A DNA stretch of 64,000 bases from Paractinoplanes bogorensis (GTDB lineage Bacteria > Actinomycetota > Actinomycetes > Mycobacteriales > Micromonosporaceae), in NCBI RefSeq assembly GCF_018829635.1, contig NZ_JAHKKG010000002.1, forward strand, positions 775,766 to 839,765, written 5' to 3'. This document shows positions 52,812 to 62,140 of this stretch, piece after piece; the first letter of the stretch is position 1; each line of letters begins with the position of its first letter. The notes below the pieces were generated by a model. The model saw nothing but the letters and a program-made list of their open reading frames with translations, searched no databases and had not been told where the DNA came from. The translations under genes and the position numbers were made by a program.

Positions 52812-53011
52812 CCAGCCGTTTCAGCTGTCCCAGGGGTCACTCGGGCTCCAGGCGGGGCCGCGGGCGAGGTTGCCGCGCCGGGGGGACGACCTGCCGCCGG
52901 ATGGCCCCGGGCGGGTATGGTCGGTGTCGGCATGTGCTCTTCGCACATAGTCATCTGCACCGAGCACCGTGATGCGTGCCCGATGCTCACGAGGCGCACC
53001 GAGGAGGACTG

Positions 53012-54544
53012 GTGACCCAGGTCGGCGAAGGCCACGAGACCGCGGCCGATGCGGACGGACCGGTCATGACCTTCGGTTCGCCCACCGTCGGCGAGATCCT
53101 GGCCGAGCGCTACCAGCTCGAGCAGCACGTCAACGATGACAGCGCCGGCCGTCAGGTCTGGCGCGGCATCGATGTCATCCTGCGCCGCCCGGTCGCCGTC
53201 GTTCTGCGTTATCCGGGCGGGGATTCCGCCGCCGAGATGCTTCAGGCCGCGGTCGACGCGAGCCGCGTGATCCACCCCAACCTGGTCGGCGTCTACGACG
53301 CGATCGACGAGGGCAGCCGGGCCTACGTGGTGCGCGAGTGGGTCGAGGGCGAGTCGCTGCGCGAGCTGGTCAGCACCGACGGCCCGCTCGACCCGGCCCG
53401 CGCCACCGCGATCGCGCACTCCATCGCCGACGCCCTGGCCGCCGTGCACGCCACCGGCATGGTGCACGGCAACGTGCACCCCGGCACGACGCTGATCGGC
53501 GACGACGGCCGGGTCGTGCTGGCCGACGCGCGCGCCGACTCGGCCGACAACGTCGAGGGCGACATCCGCGCGATCGGCGGCATCCTCTACTTCGCGCTGA
53601 CCGGTCACTGGCCGCACTCCGAGGTCGGCAACTCGGCGCTGCCCGACGCCAACCGCGATGCGAACGGCAGCCCGGCCGCGCCCCGCCAGATCCGCGCCGG
53701 CGTCCCGGCCTATCTCGACGACCTGACGATGGACCTGCTCGACACCCGGGTCGCCGTGCCCGAGGCCGATTCGCTGACCGCCGAGCTGGCGCGTCTCGAC
53801 GCCTCGGCCGAGGAAGACTATGAAGACGCCGGTCCGCTGCGGTTCACGCAGAGCGCGACGACCGAGCCGGTCCGCAGCACCCGCAAGATCATCCTTGGTG
53901 TGGCGGCGCTCGTCGTCATCGCCGTCATCGGGCTGGTCTTCGGCATCCAGGCGATCAGCGACTCGGGCAACTCCAGCCCGTCGACCACCACCGAGGCCGG
54001 TGCCGGCAGCAACACCGGCGGCTCGACCGACGACACCCAGGCCCCGGCGCCCGAGCCGAAGAAGATCCCGCTGACGGCCGACATGGTGCGCATCGTCGAC
54101 CCGCCGGACGGCGGCCGCGACGACACCGGTGAGGCGAAGTACACAGTCGACGGCGACGACGAGACCGCGTGGGAGACCCAGCGGTTCAAGCAGGCCAACT
54201 TCGGCAACTTCAAGCCGGGCATGGGCGTGCTGATCGACCTCGGCACGGCCCGCAAGTTGTCCGAGGTGCAGGTCGAGATGTCGCAGCCGGGCGTGACGAT
54301 GGACATCCGCACCGGCACCGACGACTTCGGCGACACCTCGGCCGGCGACCAGAAGATCATGGACACCTACAAGCGGCTGGGCGACACCGAGACGGTGACC
54401 GACGGCAACCGCAAGGTGTTCTCGGTCTTCGACCCCGACCAGACCTACCGCTACGTGCTGGTCTTCCTGACCAAGCTGCCCGCGGCCGACGAGGGCGGCG
54501 GCTTCAAGGTCAGCGTCCAGGAGATCTCGGTCTTCGGGTACTGA
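53012..54544 (+). CDS. Pseudokinase with extracellular discoidin-like domain, MviN-associated
   Basis: A 510-residue protein. Residues about 30-265 have the protein-kinase fold without catalytic residues: the VAIK-type lysine is replaced (RRPVAVVLRY), the HRD motif reads HGN (MVHGNVHPG) and DFG reads ADA. A membrane helix at about 292-312 and a Ser/Thr linker lead to a beta-rich extracellular domain (about 350-510; WETQRFKQANFGNFKPG, VLIDLGTARKLSEVQVEM), like a galactose-binding or discoidin fold. In Mycobacterium tuberculosis the equivalent modules are fused to MviN, and the phosphorylated pseudokinase recruits FhaA. GTG 53012 follows GAGGAGG. Confidence 0.88.
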   Translation: MTQVGEGHETAADADGPVMTFGSPTVGEILAERYQLEQHVNDDSAGRQVWRGIDVILRRPVAVVLRYPGGDSAAEMLQAAVDASRVIHPNLVGVYDAIDEGSRAYVVREWVEGESLRELVSTDGPLDPARATAIAHSIADALAAVHATGMVHGNVHPGTTLIGDDGRVVLADARADSADNVEGDIRAIGGILYFALTGHWPHSEVGNSALPDANRDANGSPAAPRQIRAGVPAYLDDLTMDLLDTRVAVPEADSLTAELARLDASAEEDYEDAGPLRFTQSATTEPVRSTRKIILGVAALVVIAVIGLVFGIQAISDSGNSSPSTTTEAGAGSNTGGSTDDTQAPAPEPKKIPLTADMVRIVDPPDGGRDDTGEAKYTVDGDDETAWETQRFKQANFGNFKPGMGVLIDLGTARKLSEVQVEMSQPGVTMDIRTGTDDFGDTSAGDQKIMDTYKRLGDTETVTDGNRKVFSVFDPDQTYRYVLVFLTKLPAADEGGGFKVSVQEISVFGY

Positions 54545-54577
54545 GCGTCGGGTACCCGTTCACCCGACCCATCCGGT

Positions 54578-54583
54578 TAGATT
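54578..54583 (+). promoter_or_regulatory. -10 box of sigM, leaderless start
   Basis: TAGATT lies 6 nt before GTG 54590 and there is no Shine-Dalgarno. Confidence 0.5.
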
Positions 54584-54589
54584 GCTGGC

Positions 54590-55279
54590 GTGACTTCCGG
54601 GGACGCCGAGCAGGGTGTCGCGCCCAGCGACGCCGAGCTGCTGCGTGCCCACGTCGAGGGCGACAAACAGGCGTTCGGCGAGCTGGTCCGCCGTCATCGT
54701 GACCGGCTCTGGGCGGTGGCGCTGCGCACCATCGGCGACCGTGAGGAGGCAGCCGACGCGGTGCAAGATGCGCTGCTCTCGGCCCACCGCAACGCCGCCC
54801 GGTTCCGGGGCGATGCCGCGGTCACCACCTGGTTGCACCGCATTGTGGTAAATGCGTGTCTTGACCGGATTCGTAAGCGCCAGGCCCACCCGACCGTGCC
54901 GCTGCCCGACGGCAACCGCTCGGACGACCGGCCGTCCGGTGTGGAGCCTGCCGCGCCGGCCACCGATCACGAGACCGCGCTGCTGGTGCGCCAGGCCCTG
55001 GCCGATCTGCCGGCCGATCAGCGGGCCGCCATCGTGCTGGTCGACGTGCAGGGCTATCCGGTCGCCGAGGCGGCCGAGATGCTCGACGTCGCGGTCGGCA
55101 CGATCAAGAGCCGGTGCGCGCGCGGCCGGGCCCGGATGGCGCTGGCCCTCGGTGAGTTGCGAGGGCGAGACGCCGATCACGCGCCGGGTGGGAACCAGGA
55201 CGCCACCCAGACCGTCCCATCCGGACCGGGTGCGGTGCAGCCACCGCCCGGCGGGCGCGATCGGAGGGACCAGAGGTGA
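54590..55279 (+). CDS. sigM: ECF sigma factor SigM
   Basis: A 229-residue ECF sigma factor. Region 2: FGELVRRHRDRLWAVALR and DAVQDALLSAHRNAARF, plus TWLHRIVVNACLDRIRKRQ. Region 4: LPADQRAAIVLVDVQGYPVAEAAEMLDVAVGTIKSRCARG. It precedes a coupled anti-sigma gene and trxB-trxA, the conserved sigM locus of Actinobacteria, where SigM responds to oxidative (disulfide) stress. The Pro/Gly-rich C-terminal tail (about 195-229) is not conserved. Confidence 0.92.
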   Translation: MTSGDAEQGVAPSDAELLRAHVEGDKQAFGELVRRHRDRLWAVALRTIGDREEAADAVQDALLSAHRNAARFRGDAAVTTWLHRIVVNACLDRIRKRQAHPTVPLPDGNRSDDRPSGVEPAAPATDHETALLVRQALADLPADQRAAIVLVDVQGYPVAEAAEMLDVAVGTIKSRCARGRARMALALGELRGRDADHAPGGNQDATQTVPSGPGAVQPPPGGRDRRDQR

Positions 55280-56115
55280 CCGGGGCCGAGTTCGGCGGGG
55301 TCGACATCGACCTGCTGGCGGATTACATCGGTGGTGCGCTCGAGGGCACCCCCGACGAGTCCGCGGTGGCCACGCTGATCGCCGACGACCCGGCCTGGCG
55401 AGAGGCGTACGAGCAACTCAGCGGCGGGATCGAGGTGGTCCGGGCCGAGCTCGCGAGCTTCGGACCGGTCGAGATGCCCGACGATGTGGCGGCCCGCGTC
55501 GACGCGATGTTCGCGCCCGTCCCGCAGCTCACCGTCGTGCGAGGGGAAGCGCCTGACGGCGTACGGGAAAAGAAGCGCAACCGACGCATGCGCTGGGCCA
55601 CCCCGATTGCCATCGCCGCCGGTTTCATCGCCTTTGTCGGCTTCGGGGCCGACTATCTGATCGGCCGCGGCTCGGACGACTCGGCGGCCGACACCGCCAG
55701 CTCGGCCGGGGGTTCCGCCGAGAACAGCACGGCTCTCGACGCCGGCATCATTACCAAGACCACCGGCACCGACTACACGCGGGCGACCCTCGCCCAAGAG
55801 CCGGTCGAACCGATGAACGCGCCCAAGAGCAGCCTCGGCGTCGACCAGTCGGAGCCGCAGCGCTCGATGGCCTCCGGGTCCGCGCTGTCCCGTCTGCTCG
55901 ACCCGGCGGCGCTCGACGACTGCCTGGCCGCCATCCAGCAGGAGCAGGGCGGCTCGATCACCGTGCGGTCCGTCGACTACGCCCGCTTCGACGGCGCTCC
56001 AGCGCTGATTGTCCGGTTCAGCGGCAGCGCTGGTTCCTGGGCGTGGGCCGTCGGCCCGCTCTGCGGCACGCCCGCCGGCGACGCCGACACCATCACCCAG
56101 GTGCCGGTAGGCTGA
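55276..56115 (+). CDS. Membrane anti-sigma factor of the sigM locus
   Basis: A 279-residue protein overlapping sigM by GTGA. The N-terminal cytoplasmic domain (1-100) binds the sigma factor by position; a membrane helix (WATPIAIAAGFIAFVGFGADYL, about 112-133) is followed by an extracellular domain to the end. It matches the layout of RsmA/anti-SigM proteins rather than zinc anti-sigma factors with HXXXCXXC. Two extracellular cysteines (DDCLAAIQ and GPLCGTP) could sense redox state. Confidence 0.85.
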   Translation: MTGAEFGGVDIDLLADYIGGALEGTPDESAVATLIADDPAWREAYEQLSGGIEVVRAELASFGPVEMPDDVAARVDAMFAPVPQLTVVRGEAPDGVREKKRNRRMRWATPIAIAAGFIAFVGFGADYLIGRGSDDSAADTASSAGGSAENSTALDAGIITKTTGTDYTRATLAQEPVEPMNAPKSSLGVDQSEPQRSMASGSALSRLLDPAALDDCLAAIQQEQGGSITVRSVDYARFDGAPALIVRFSGSAGSWAWAVGPLCGTPAGDADTITQVPVG

Positions 56116-56253
56116 ACGACACCCCGGAGCATCGTCCCGCGTGAGGTCGGCCACGACTGCGTACGCGGGAATGTTGGGTGCCTAGCATGGCGTTCTAGCG
56201 TGCAGTGTCGCCGAGGGGATCTCCCGGCGAAGAGCAGACTTGAGGAGTCGGCA

Positions 56254-57213
56254 GTGGACGAGGTCCGCAATCTGATCATCATCGGTTCGGGACCGTCCGG
56301 ATACACTGCGGCGCTGTATGCCGCCCGGGCGAATCTGAAGCCGCTCGTGATCGAGGGCGTCCAGTCCGGCGGCGCCCTGATGACCACCACCGAGGTGGAA
56401 AACTTCCCCGGCTTCCGCGAGGGCATCATGGGCCCCGAGCTGATGGACAACATGCGCGCCCAGGCCGAGCGGTTCGGCGCCGAGTTCATCACCGACGACG
56501 CCACCCGCGTCGAGCTGGGTGACAAGCCGACCGAGGCCGGCACCGAGGGCCTCAAGACGGTGTGGGTCGGCGACAAGCAGTACTTCGCGCGCGCCGTCAT
56601 CCTCTCCACCGGCTCCGCCTGGCGCCCGCTCGGCGTCCCCGGCGAGCAGGAACTGCTCGGCCACGGCGTCTCGTCCTGTGCCACCTGTGACGGCTTCTTC
56701 TTCCGCAACCACCACATCGTGGTGGTCGGCGGCGGCGACTCCGCGATGGAGGAGGCGACCTTCCTCACCCGGTTCGCCGAGACGGTCACCATCGTGCACC
56801 GGCGCGACTCGTTCCGGGCCAGCAAGGTGATGCAGCTGCGGGCGCTGAACAACGAGAAGATCAAGGTCGAGTGGAACTCCAAGGTCGAAGAGATCCTGGG
56901 CCACGACGGCACAGTCTCGGGCGTACGCATCTCGAACACCCAGACCGGCGAGGAGAAGGTCCTCGACGTGACCGGCGTGTTCGTGGCGATCGGTCACGAC
57001 CCGCGCAGCGAGCTGTTCAAGGGCCAGATCGAACTCGACGACGAGGGCTACGTGAAGGTCGACTCGCCGAGCACCCGCACCAACATTCCCGGCGTGTTCG
57101 CCGCCGGCGACCTGGTCGACCACACCTACCGCCAGGCCATCACGGCCTCCGGCACGGGGTGTTCCGCGGCCCTGGACGCCGAGCGCTTCATCGCCTCATT
57201 CGTCGAGCTGTAG
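56254..57213 (+). CDS. trxB: Thioredoxin reductase
   Basis: A 319-residue flavoprotein: FAD-binding [18 protein letters not shown], the redox-active CATC in [12 protein letters not shown], the NADPH-binding [12 protein letters not shown], and [14 protein letters not shown] near the C-terminus. It reduces thioredoxin with NADPH. GTG 56254 has GAGGAG upstream. It is followed after 25 nt by trxA. Confidence 0.97.
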   Translation: MDEVRNLIIIGSGPSGYTAALYAARANLKPLVIEGVQSGGALMTTTEVENFPGFREGIMGPELMDNMRAQAERFGAEFITDDATRVELGDKPTEAGTEGLKTVWVGDKQYFARAVILSTGSAWRPLGVPGEQELLGHGVSSCATCDGFFFRNHHIVVVGGGDSAMEEATFLTRFAETVTIVHRRDSFRASKVMQLRALNNEKIKVEWNSKVEEILGHDGTVSGVRISNTQTGEEKVLDVTGVFVAIGHDPRSELFKGQIELDDEGYVKVDSPSTRTNIPGVFAAGDLVDHTYRQAITASGTGCSAALDAERFIASFVEL

Positions 57214-57238
57214 AAGTCTCAAGGCCAGGAGGGTCCCA

Positions 57239-57562
57239 GTGGGAGCAGGCAAGACGGTCACCGACGCCACGTTCGTGACCGACGTACTGCAGTCGGAAAA
57301 GGTCGTGCTCGTCGACTTCTGGGCGGAGTGGTGCGCGCCCTGTAAAAAGGTCGACCCGCTGCTGAACGAGATCGCCAAGGAGATGGGCGACAAGGTCGAG
57401 ATCGTCGCGCTCAACATCGACGAGAACCCGGAGACCACGCGCGCCTACCGGGTCATGTCGGTGCCGACGCTGACCATCTTCAAGGGCGGCGAGCCGGTCA
57501 ATTCGGTGACCGGCGCCAAGCCCAAGAGTGCTCTCGTCAACTTCATCGAGTCGTCCCTCTAG
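57239..57562 (+). CDS. trxA: Thioredoxin
   Basis: A 107-residue thioredoxin with the active-site WAEWCAPCKK, the cis-proline loop MSVPTLTIFKGG and conserved VLVDFWA. It is reduced by TrxB and serves as the main cytoplasmic dithiol donor. GGAGGG lies before GTG 57239. Confidence 0.97.
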   Translation: MGAGKTVTDATFVTDVLQSEKVVLVDFWAEWCAPCKKVDPLLNEIAKEMGDKVEIVALNIDENPETTRAYRVMSVPTLTIFKGGEPVNSVTGAKPKSALVNFIESSL

Positions 57563-57576
57563 GTCGCTCGCGATCC

Positions 57577-57610
57577 ACGCCCCGTCCCCGTCAGGGTGCG
57601 GGGCGTCTTT
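57577..57610 (+). terminator. Intrinsic terminator after trxA
   Basis: ACGCCCCG (57577-57584) pairs with CGGGGCGT (57599-57606), followed by CTTTC. It separates trxA from the cwlM-like gene. Confidence 0.7.
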
Positions 57611-57662
57611 CGTCGCACGGAGTACGCTGCCCGGAGTTGTTCTTCGTTCAAGGGAGTCGCGC

Positions 57663-58811
57663 GTGCGTTCCATCCGACGTGGAGACAGCGGCCCGGCCGT
57701 TGCCGAGATTCGATCGATCCTGGTCGGTCTGGAACTGCTGGAGACAGCCGGAGACTCCTTCGACGATGCCACGGACACCGCGGTGCGGGCCTTTCAGCAG
57801 AGTCGCGGGCTCGGCGTGGACGGCCTGGTCGGCGACGAGACGTGGGGTGCGCTCGACGCGTCCCGCTGGCGCCTCGGCGCGCGCACCCTGTTCCACTCGG
57901 TCCCCGACGCGCTGGTCGGCGAAGATGTGCGCACCCTGCAGGAGCGTCTGCTCGAGATGGGCTTCGACGCCGGCCGCACCGACTCGATCTACGGCCCCCG
58001 CACGGCCCGCGCGGTCGCCCAGTTCCAGCGCGAAGTCGGCCTCACGCCCGACGGATCGTGCGGCCCCCAGACCATGAAGGCGCTGCGCGGCCTCGGTCGC
58101 AAGGTGGTCGGCGGCCGGCCGCAGTGGTTGCGCGAGGCCGAGGCGTTCCGGCAGGCCGGCACCAACCTGGTCGGCAAGACGATCGTGATCGACCCGGGCC
58201 ACGGTGGCGGCGACGACACCGGCGTGGTGGTGCCCGACGGGCCGCTGCGCTGGAACGAGGCCGACCTGGTCTACGACCTGTCCTCCCGGCTCGAGGGCCG
58301 GCTGGCCGCGGCCGGCATGCGGGTGCACCTGACCCGCGGGCCGCACCCGGCCGAGCCGATGAACGGCGCCGACCGGGCCGCGCTGGCCAACAGCCTCGGC
58401 GCCGACCTGCTGATCTCGCTGCACCTCGACGGCCACGACAACGAGGCGGCCGACGGGGTGGCGACCTACCACTACGGCACGGGCAGCGGCCTGAGCTCGA
58501 CAGTGGGGGAGCGGCTGGCCAACCTCGTGCAGCGCGAGATCGTCGTCCGGACCGGCATGCGCGACTGCCGCATCCACGCCAAGACGTGGGAGTTGCTGCG
58601 TTTGACGCGCATGCCCGCCGTACGGGTCGATCTGGGTTATCTCACCTCGGCCACCGACCGTGATCGCCTGGTCAACCCGCTGTTCCGCGAGCAGATCGTC
58701 GAGGCGATCCTGGCCGCCGTGCAGCGCATGTACTACCCGGTCGAGGCCGATGTGCCCACCGGCTCGATCGACGTGCGCCAGCTGCGGATGGCGCTCGCCA
58801 ACCGGACCTAG
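57663..58811 (+). CDS. cwlM: CwlM-like N-acetylmuramoyl-L-alanine amidase family protein
   Basis: A 382-residue protein with two N-terminal peptidoglycan-binding repeats (RGDSGPAVAEIRSILVGLEL; EDVRTLQERLLEMGFDAG) and an amidase_3 domain. Zinc-ligand motifs IDPGHGG, WNEADLVYDLS and SLHLDG are kept, but the catalytic Glu of the usual LVETGFLS motif is Asp (RVDLGYLTS). Mycobacterial CwlM, encoded at the same site next to trxA, is a cytoplasmic regulator of MurA and MurJ rather than a hydrolase, and no signal peptide is present here. AGGGAG precedes GTG 57663. Confidence 0.88.
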   Translation: MRSIRRGDSGPAVAEIRSILVGLELLETAGDSFDDATDTAVRAFQQSRGLGVDGLVGDETWGALDASRWRLGARTLFHSVPDALVGEDVRTLQERLLEMGFDAGRTDSIYGPRTARAVAQFQREVGLTPDGSCGPQTMKALRGLGRKVVGGRPQWLREAEAFRQAGTNLVGKTIVIDPGHGGGDDTGVVVPDGPLRWNEADLVYDLSSRLEGRLAAAGMRVHLTRGPHPAEPMNGADRAALANSLGADLLISLHLDGHDNEAADGVATYHYGTGSGLSSTVGERLANLVQREIVVRTGMRDCRIHAKTWELLRLTRMPAVRVDLGYLTSATDRDRLVNPLFREQIVEAILAAVQRMYYPVEADVPTGSIDVRQLRMALANRT

Positions 58812-59476
58812 TTCTCCGCGTTGCGCGTTGCTGTGGCCGGGCGTACCGGTCGCAGCAACGTCTCGGGGCTCATCGAACCGAGCAGCTTTTCCAGCGCGTA
58901 TTCCACGTCGGACTTCCACGACAGGGCCGTGCGCAGCTCGAGCCGCAACCGCGGGAAGCGCGGGTGCGGGCGAACCGTCTTGAACCCCACGGAAAGGAAG
59001 AAGTCGACCGGCGCGACACAGCCCGGCTGCTTCTCCTCGTCGGCCTCGCCGAACTTCGCGTCGCCGAACGCCTCGATCGCCTTGACGCCCCGCTTGGTCA
59101 GATCGCGGGCGACGCCCTGCACCAGCATGCGGCCGAGCCCACCACCGGCGAACGACGCGACCACGTGCGCGGTCATCAGCAGGGCGGCGTCGGCGCTCAC
59201 GGGCGAGGTCGGGAAGGCCATCGAACGGGGGACATAGGCGGGCGGGGCGTACATCACAAAACCGGCCGGCATGCCGTCGACGTAGGCCAGCTTGCCGCAC
59301 GAACCCCACTCGAGCAGGGTCTGCGAGACCCACGCCTCCTTTTCCAGGCCGGGATCACCCGAGGCGCAGGCCCGCTCGGCCGCAACCGGGTCCAGCTCCC
59401 AGTAAACGCACTGGCGGCAGGGCCTCGGAAGGTCCTCGAGGGTGTCCAGCGTGAGGTTGACCAGCCGTCGTGACAC
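58808..59476 (-). CDS. GNAT family N-acetyltransferase
   Basis: A 222-residue protein with a GNAT core: LLMTAHVVASFAGGGLGRMLVQGVARDL is the acetyl-CoA pyrophosphate-binding region. The N-terminus contains PCRQCVYWEL and a second CGK, features of a conserved actinobacterial family near trxA-cwlM. Substrate unknown. It overlaps the cwlM-like gene by 4 nt at the 3' ends. Confidence 0.85.
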   Translation of the reverse strand: MSRRLVNLTLDTLEDLPRPCRQCVYWELDPVAAERACASGDPGLEKEAWVSQTLLEWGSCGKLAYVDGMPAGFVMYAPPAYVPRSMAFPTSPVSADAALLMTAHVVASFAGGGLGRMLVQGVARDLTKRGVKAIEAFGDAKFGEADEEKQPGCVAPVDFFLSVGFKTVRPHPRFPRLRLELRTALSWKSDVEYALEKLLGSMSPETLLRPVRPATATRNAEN

Positions 59477-59640
59477 TCTTCCCCCCAGCGTGTTTCCCGG
59501 CCCGCTCCCGGTGGGATCCTACGCCGCAATACTCATGAACGGGACCAGCTCGGGCACAGTGCCCGGTTAACCGAGGGCTTCTGTCGCAGGGCGCGGCTAC
59601 GATTCTCTGGACTGTCTCCCACCTCGTGAGGTGAAGCCGC

Positions 59641-60945
59641 ATGACCGGCACAACCCAGGACGATTACACCGACCGGTACGCGCGCCGGGTGCGTGGCATG
59701 ACCACCTCCGAGATCCGCGCACTGTTCGCAGTGGCAAGTCGTCCCGAGGTCGTGTCGCTGGCCGGCGGCTCTCCCTACATCGCCGCCCTGCCGCTCGACG
59801 CGGTCGGCGAGATGCTCAACCAGCTCGCCGCCGAGCAGGGCGCCAGCTCCCTGCAGTACGGCATCGGCCAGGGCACGGTCGACCTGCGCGAGCGCATCTG
59901 CGAGGTGATGGCGCTGTCCGGCATCCACGGCGCGTCCCCCGACGACGTGGTGGTCACCGTCGGCGGCCAGCAGGCCATCGACCTGCTCGCCCGGCTGTTC
60001 CTCGACCCGGGCGACGTGGTGCTGGCCGAAGGCCCCAGCTATGTCGGCGCGCTCGGCGTCTTCCAGGCGGCGCAGGCCCAGGTGCAGCACGTACCGATGG
60101 ACGATGAGGGGCTCATCCCGGCCGCCCTCGAAGAGGCGATCGCCGCCGTCGCGCGATCCGGCCGCCGGGCCAAGTTCCTCTACACGATCCCGACGTTCCA
60201 AAACCCGGCCGGCGTCACCCTGACCGACGAGCGGCGCGAACAGGTGCTCGACATCTGCGAGCGCGCCGGCCTGCTGGTGGTGGAGGACGACCCGTACGGC
60301 ATGTTGTCGTTCGAAGGTGAGGCGCCGCGCCCGCTGCGGGCCCGTCGTCGCGAGGGCGTGTTCTACGTGAGCACCTTCTCCAAGACGTTCGCCCCCGGGT
60401 TGCGCGTCGGGTGGATCCTCGCGCCCCACGCCGTACGGGAAAAGCTCGTGATGATGAGCGAGGCGAACGTGTTGTGCCCGAGTGCGTTCGCGCAGGGTGC
60501 GGTCACGCAATATCTGGCCACCATGCCGTGGCAGGAGCAGATCAAGGTCTATCGCGAGATCTACCGCGAACGGCGCGACGCCATGCTCGGCGCGCTGCGC
60601 GACCTGATGCCGCCCGGCTCGTCGTGGACCCACCCGACCGGTGGGCTGTTCGTGTGGGCGACCCTGCCCGAGGGCCTCGACTCCAAGGCAATGATGCCCC
60701 GTGCGATCGCCGCGCGCGTGGCCTACGTACCGGGAACAGGGTTTTATGCCGACGGCACCGGCCGGTCGAACATGCGGCTCAACTTCTCGTTCTCGTCGCC
60801 CGATCGCATCCGCGAAGGCATCCGCCGACTGTCCGGCGTGATGGAGCAGGAACTGGCGATGCGGGCGGTCTTCGGCGGTGCGTCGGCTCCGTCCCGGCGC
60901 CGGGGCACGGCCGCCGCGGACGCCCCCGGCCCCGACTTGGCATGA
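59641..60945 (+). CDS. PLP-dependent class I/II aminotransferase
   Basis: A 434-residue fold-type I enzyme. LQYGIGQGTVDLRERI, VVTVGGQQAIDLLARL, YTIPTFQNPAGVTL and VVEDDPYGMLSFEG are conserved; the PLP lysine is K248 in STFSKTFAPGLRVGW. It is closest to the LysN/ARO8-type group that transfers amino groups of 2-aminoadipate or aromatic and branched-chain amino acids. It is not fused to a GntR domain. GAGGTGAAG precedes ATG 59641. The stop overlaps the next start (ATGA). Confidence 0.9.
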   Translation: MTGTTQDDYTDRYARRVRGMTTSEIRALFAVASRPEVVSLAGGSPYIAALPLDAVGEMLNQLAAEQGASSLQYGIGQGTVDLRERICEVMALSGIHGASPDDVVVTVGGQQAIDLLARLFLDPGDVVLAEGPSYVGALGVFQAAQAQVQHVPMDDEGLIPAALEEAIAAVARSGRRAKFLYTIPTFQNPAGVTLTDERREQVLDICERAGLLVVEDDPYGMLSFEGEAPRPLRARRREGVFYVSTFSKTFAPGLRVGWILAPHAVREKLVMMSEANVLCPSAFAQGAVTQYLATMPWQEQIKVYREIYRERRDAMLGALRDLMPPGSSWTHPTGGLFVWATLPEGLDSKAMMPRAIAARVAYVPGTGFYADGTGRSNMRLNFSFSSPDRIREGIRRLSGVMEQELAMRAVFGGASAPSRRRGTAAADAPGPDLA

Positions 60946-61916
60946 TCTCCTCCATGGTTGCGGGTGACGATGTGCGCGTGATGGTCCTGGCCGGTGGCCT
61001 CTCCTACGAGCGAGACGTGTCGCTGCGCTCGGGCCGCCGGGTGCTCGACGCGCTGCGCGCCGCCGGTCTGAACGCCGAGATGCGCGACGCCGACGTATCG
61101 CTGCTGCCCTCGCTGCAGGAAGACCCGCCCGACGCCGTGGTGATCGCCCTGCACGGCGCGACGGGGGAGGACGGTTCGCTCCGCGGCGTCCTCGACCTGT
61201 GCGGCGTCCCCTACGTCGGCTGCGACGCGCGGGCCGCCCGCCTGGCCTGGGACAAGCCATCGGCCAAGTCGATGCTGCGCGAGGCCGGCATCCCGACGCC
61301 CGACTGGGTGGCGCTGCCGCACGACCGGTTCTCCGAGCTGGGCGCGGTGGCGGTGCTCGACCGCATCGTCGACCGCCTGGGCCTGCCGCTGATGGTCAAG
61401 CCGGCCCAGGGCGGTTCCGGTCTGGGCGCGGCGGTCGTACGGGAAGAGAGCGCGCTGCCGCCGGCGATGGTCGGCTGCTTCGCCTACGACTCGACCGCCC
61501 TCGTCGAAAAGTTCGTGCCCGGCATGGACGTGGCGGTCTCGATCGTCGACCTCGGTTCGGGCCCGCAAGCCCTGCCGATCGTCGAGATCGTCCCCCGCGA
61601 CGGCGTCTACGACTATGCGGCCCGCTACACGGCCGGCCTCACGACCTGGCACACGCCGGCCCGGCTGTCCCCGTCGGTCGCCGCGCAGGTGGCCGAGACG
61701 GCGCTGGCCGCGCACAAGGCGCTGGGCCTGCGCGACCTTTCCCGTGTCGACCTGATCGTCGCCGACGACGGTTCGCCCCAGGTGCTGGGCATCAACGTGT
61801 CGCCCGGCATGACTGAGACGTCGTTGTTGCCGCTCGCGGTGCAGGCGGCGGGGGAAGACCTGGGCCGCATTCTGCAGACGCTGGTCGAGCGGGCTGTCGC
61901 CAGATCAAGTTCCTGA
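60942..61916 (+). CDS. D-alanine-D-alanine ligase family ATP-grasp protein
   Basis: A 324-residue ATP-grasp enzyme. VLAGGLSYERDVSLRSGR and ALHGATGEDGSLRGVLDLC match the N-terminal domain of D-Ala-D-Ala ligases; PLMVKPAQGGSGLGA is the ATP-binding loop and GINVSPGMTETSLLPLA the metal-binding C-terminal motif. It probably joins D-alanine or a related amino acid pair; a paralogue with another substrate is possible because canonical NTxPGMT reads NVSPGMT. Coupled to the aminotransferase by ATGA; ATG 60954 is an alternative start. Confidence 0.85.
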   Translation: MISSMVAGDDVRVMVLAGGLSYERDVSLRSGRRVLDALRAAGLNAEMRDADVSLLPSLQEDPPDAVVIALHGATGEDGSLRGVLDLCGVPYVGCDARAARLAWDKPSAKSMLREAGIPTPDWVALPHDRFSELGAVAVLDRIVDRLGLPLMVKPAQGGSGLGAAVVREESALPPAMVGCFAYDSTALVEKFVPGMDVAVSIVDLGSGPQALPIVEIVPRDGVYDYAARYTAGLTTWHTPARLSPSVAAQVAETALAAHKALGLRDLSRVDLIVADDGSPQVLGINVSPGMTETSLLPLAVQAAGEDLGRILQTLVERAVARSSS

Positions 61917-61944
61917 TTTCGCCGTACGCGTCGTCGAGTGCTCT

Positions 61945-62095
61945 CGGCTTCGCCGCTGGTCCGCTCTCGCCTTCGCGGGCTGTTCCTTTGCCGGCGTCGC
62001 CGTTGGTCCGCTCTCCCCTTCGCGGCCGTTCCATTGCCGGCGTCGCCGCTGGTCCATTGCCGGCGTTGCCGCTGTTCCTTGTCGGCGTCGCCCGG
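61945..62095. repeat. Imperfect tandem repeats after the ligase gene
   Basis: Two copies of about 46 bp with TCGCCGYTGGTCCGCTCTC and CCTTCGCGG blocks, then two truncated copies ending TTGCCGGCG. No gene is visible here. Confidence 0.65.
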
Positions 62096-62140
62096 GCCGT
62101 CACGTCGTTTCGGGCGGTTCGTCGGGTACTTGCTTCTGAG

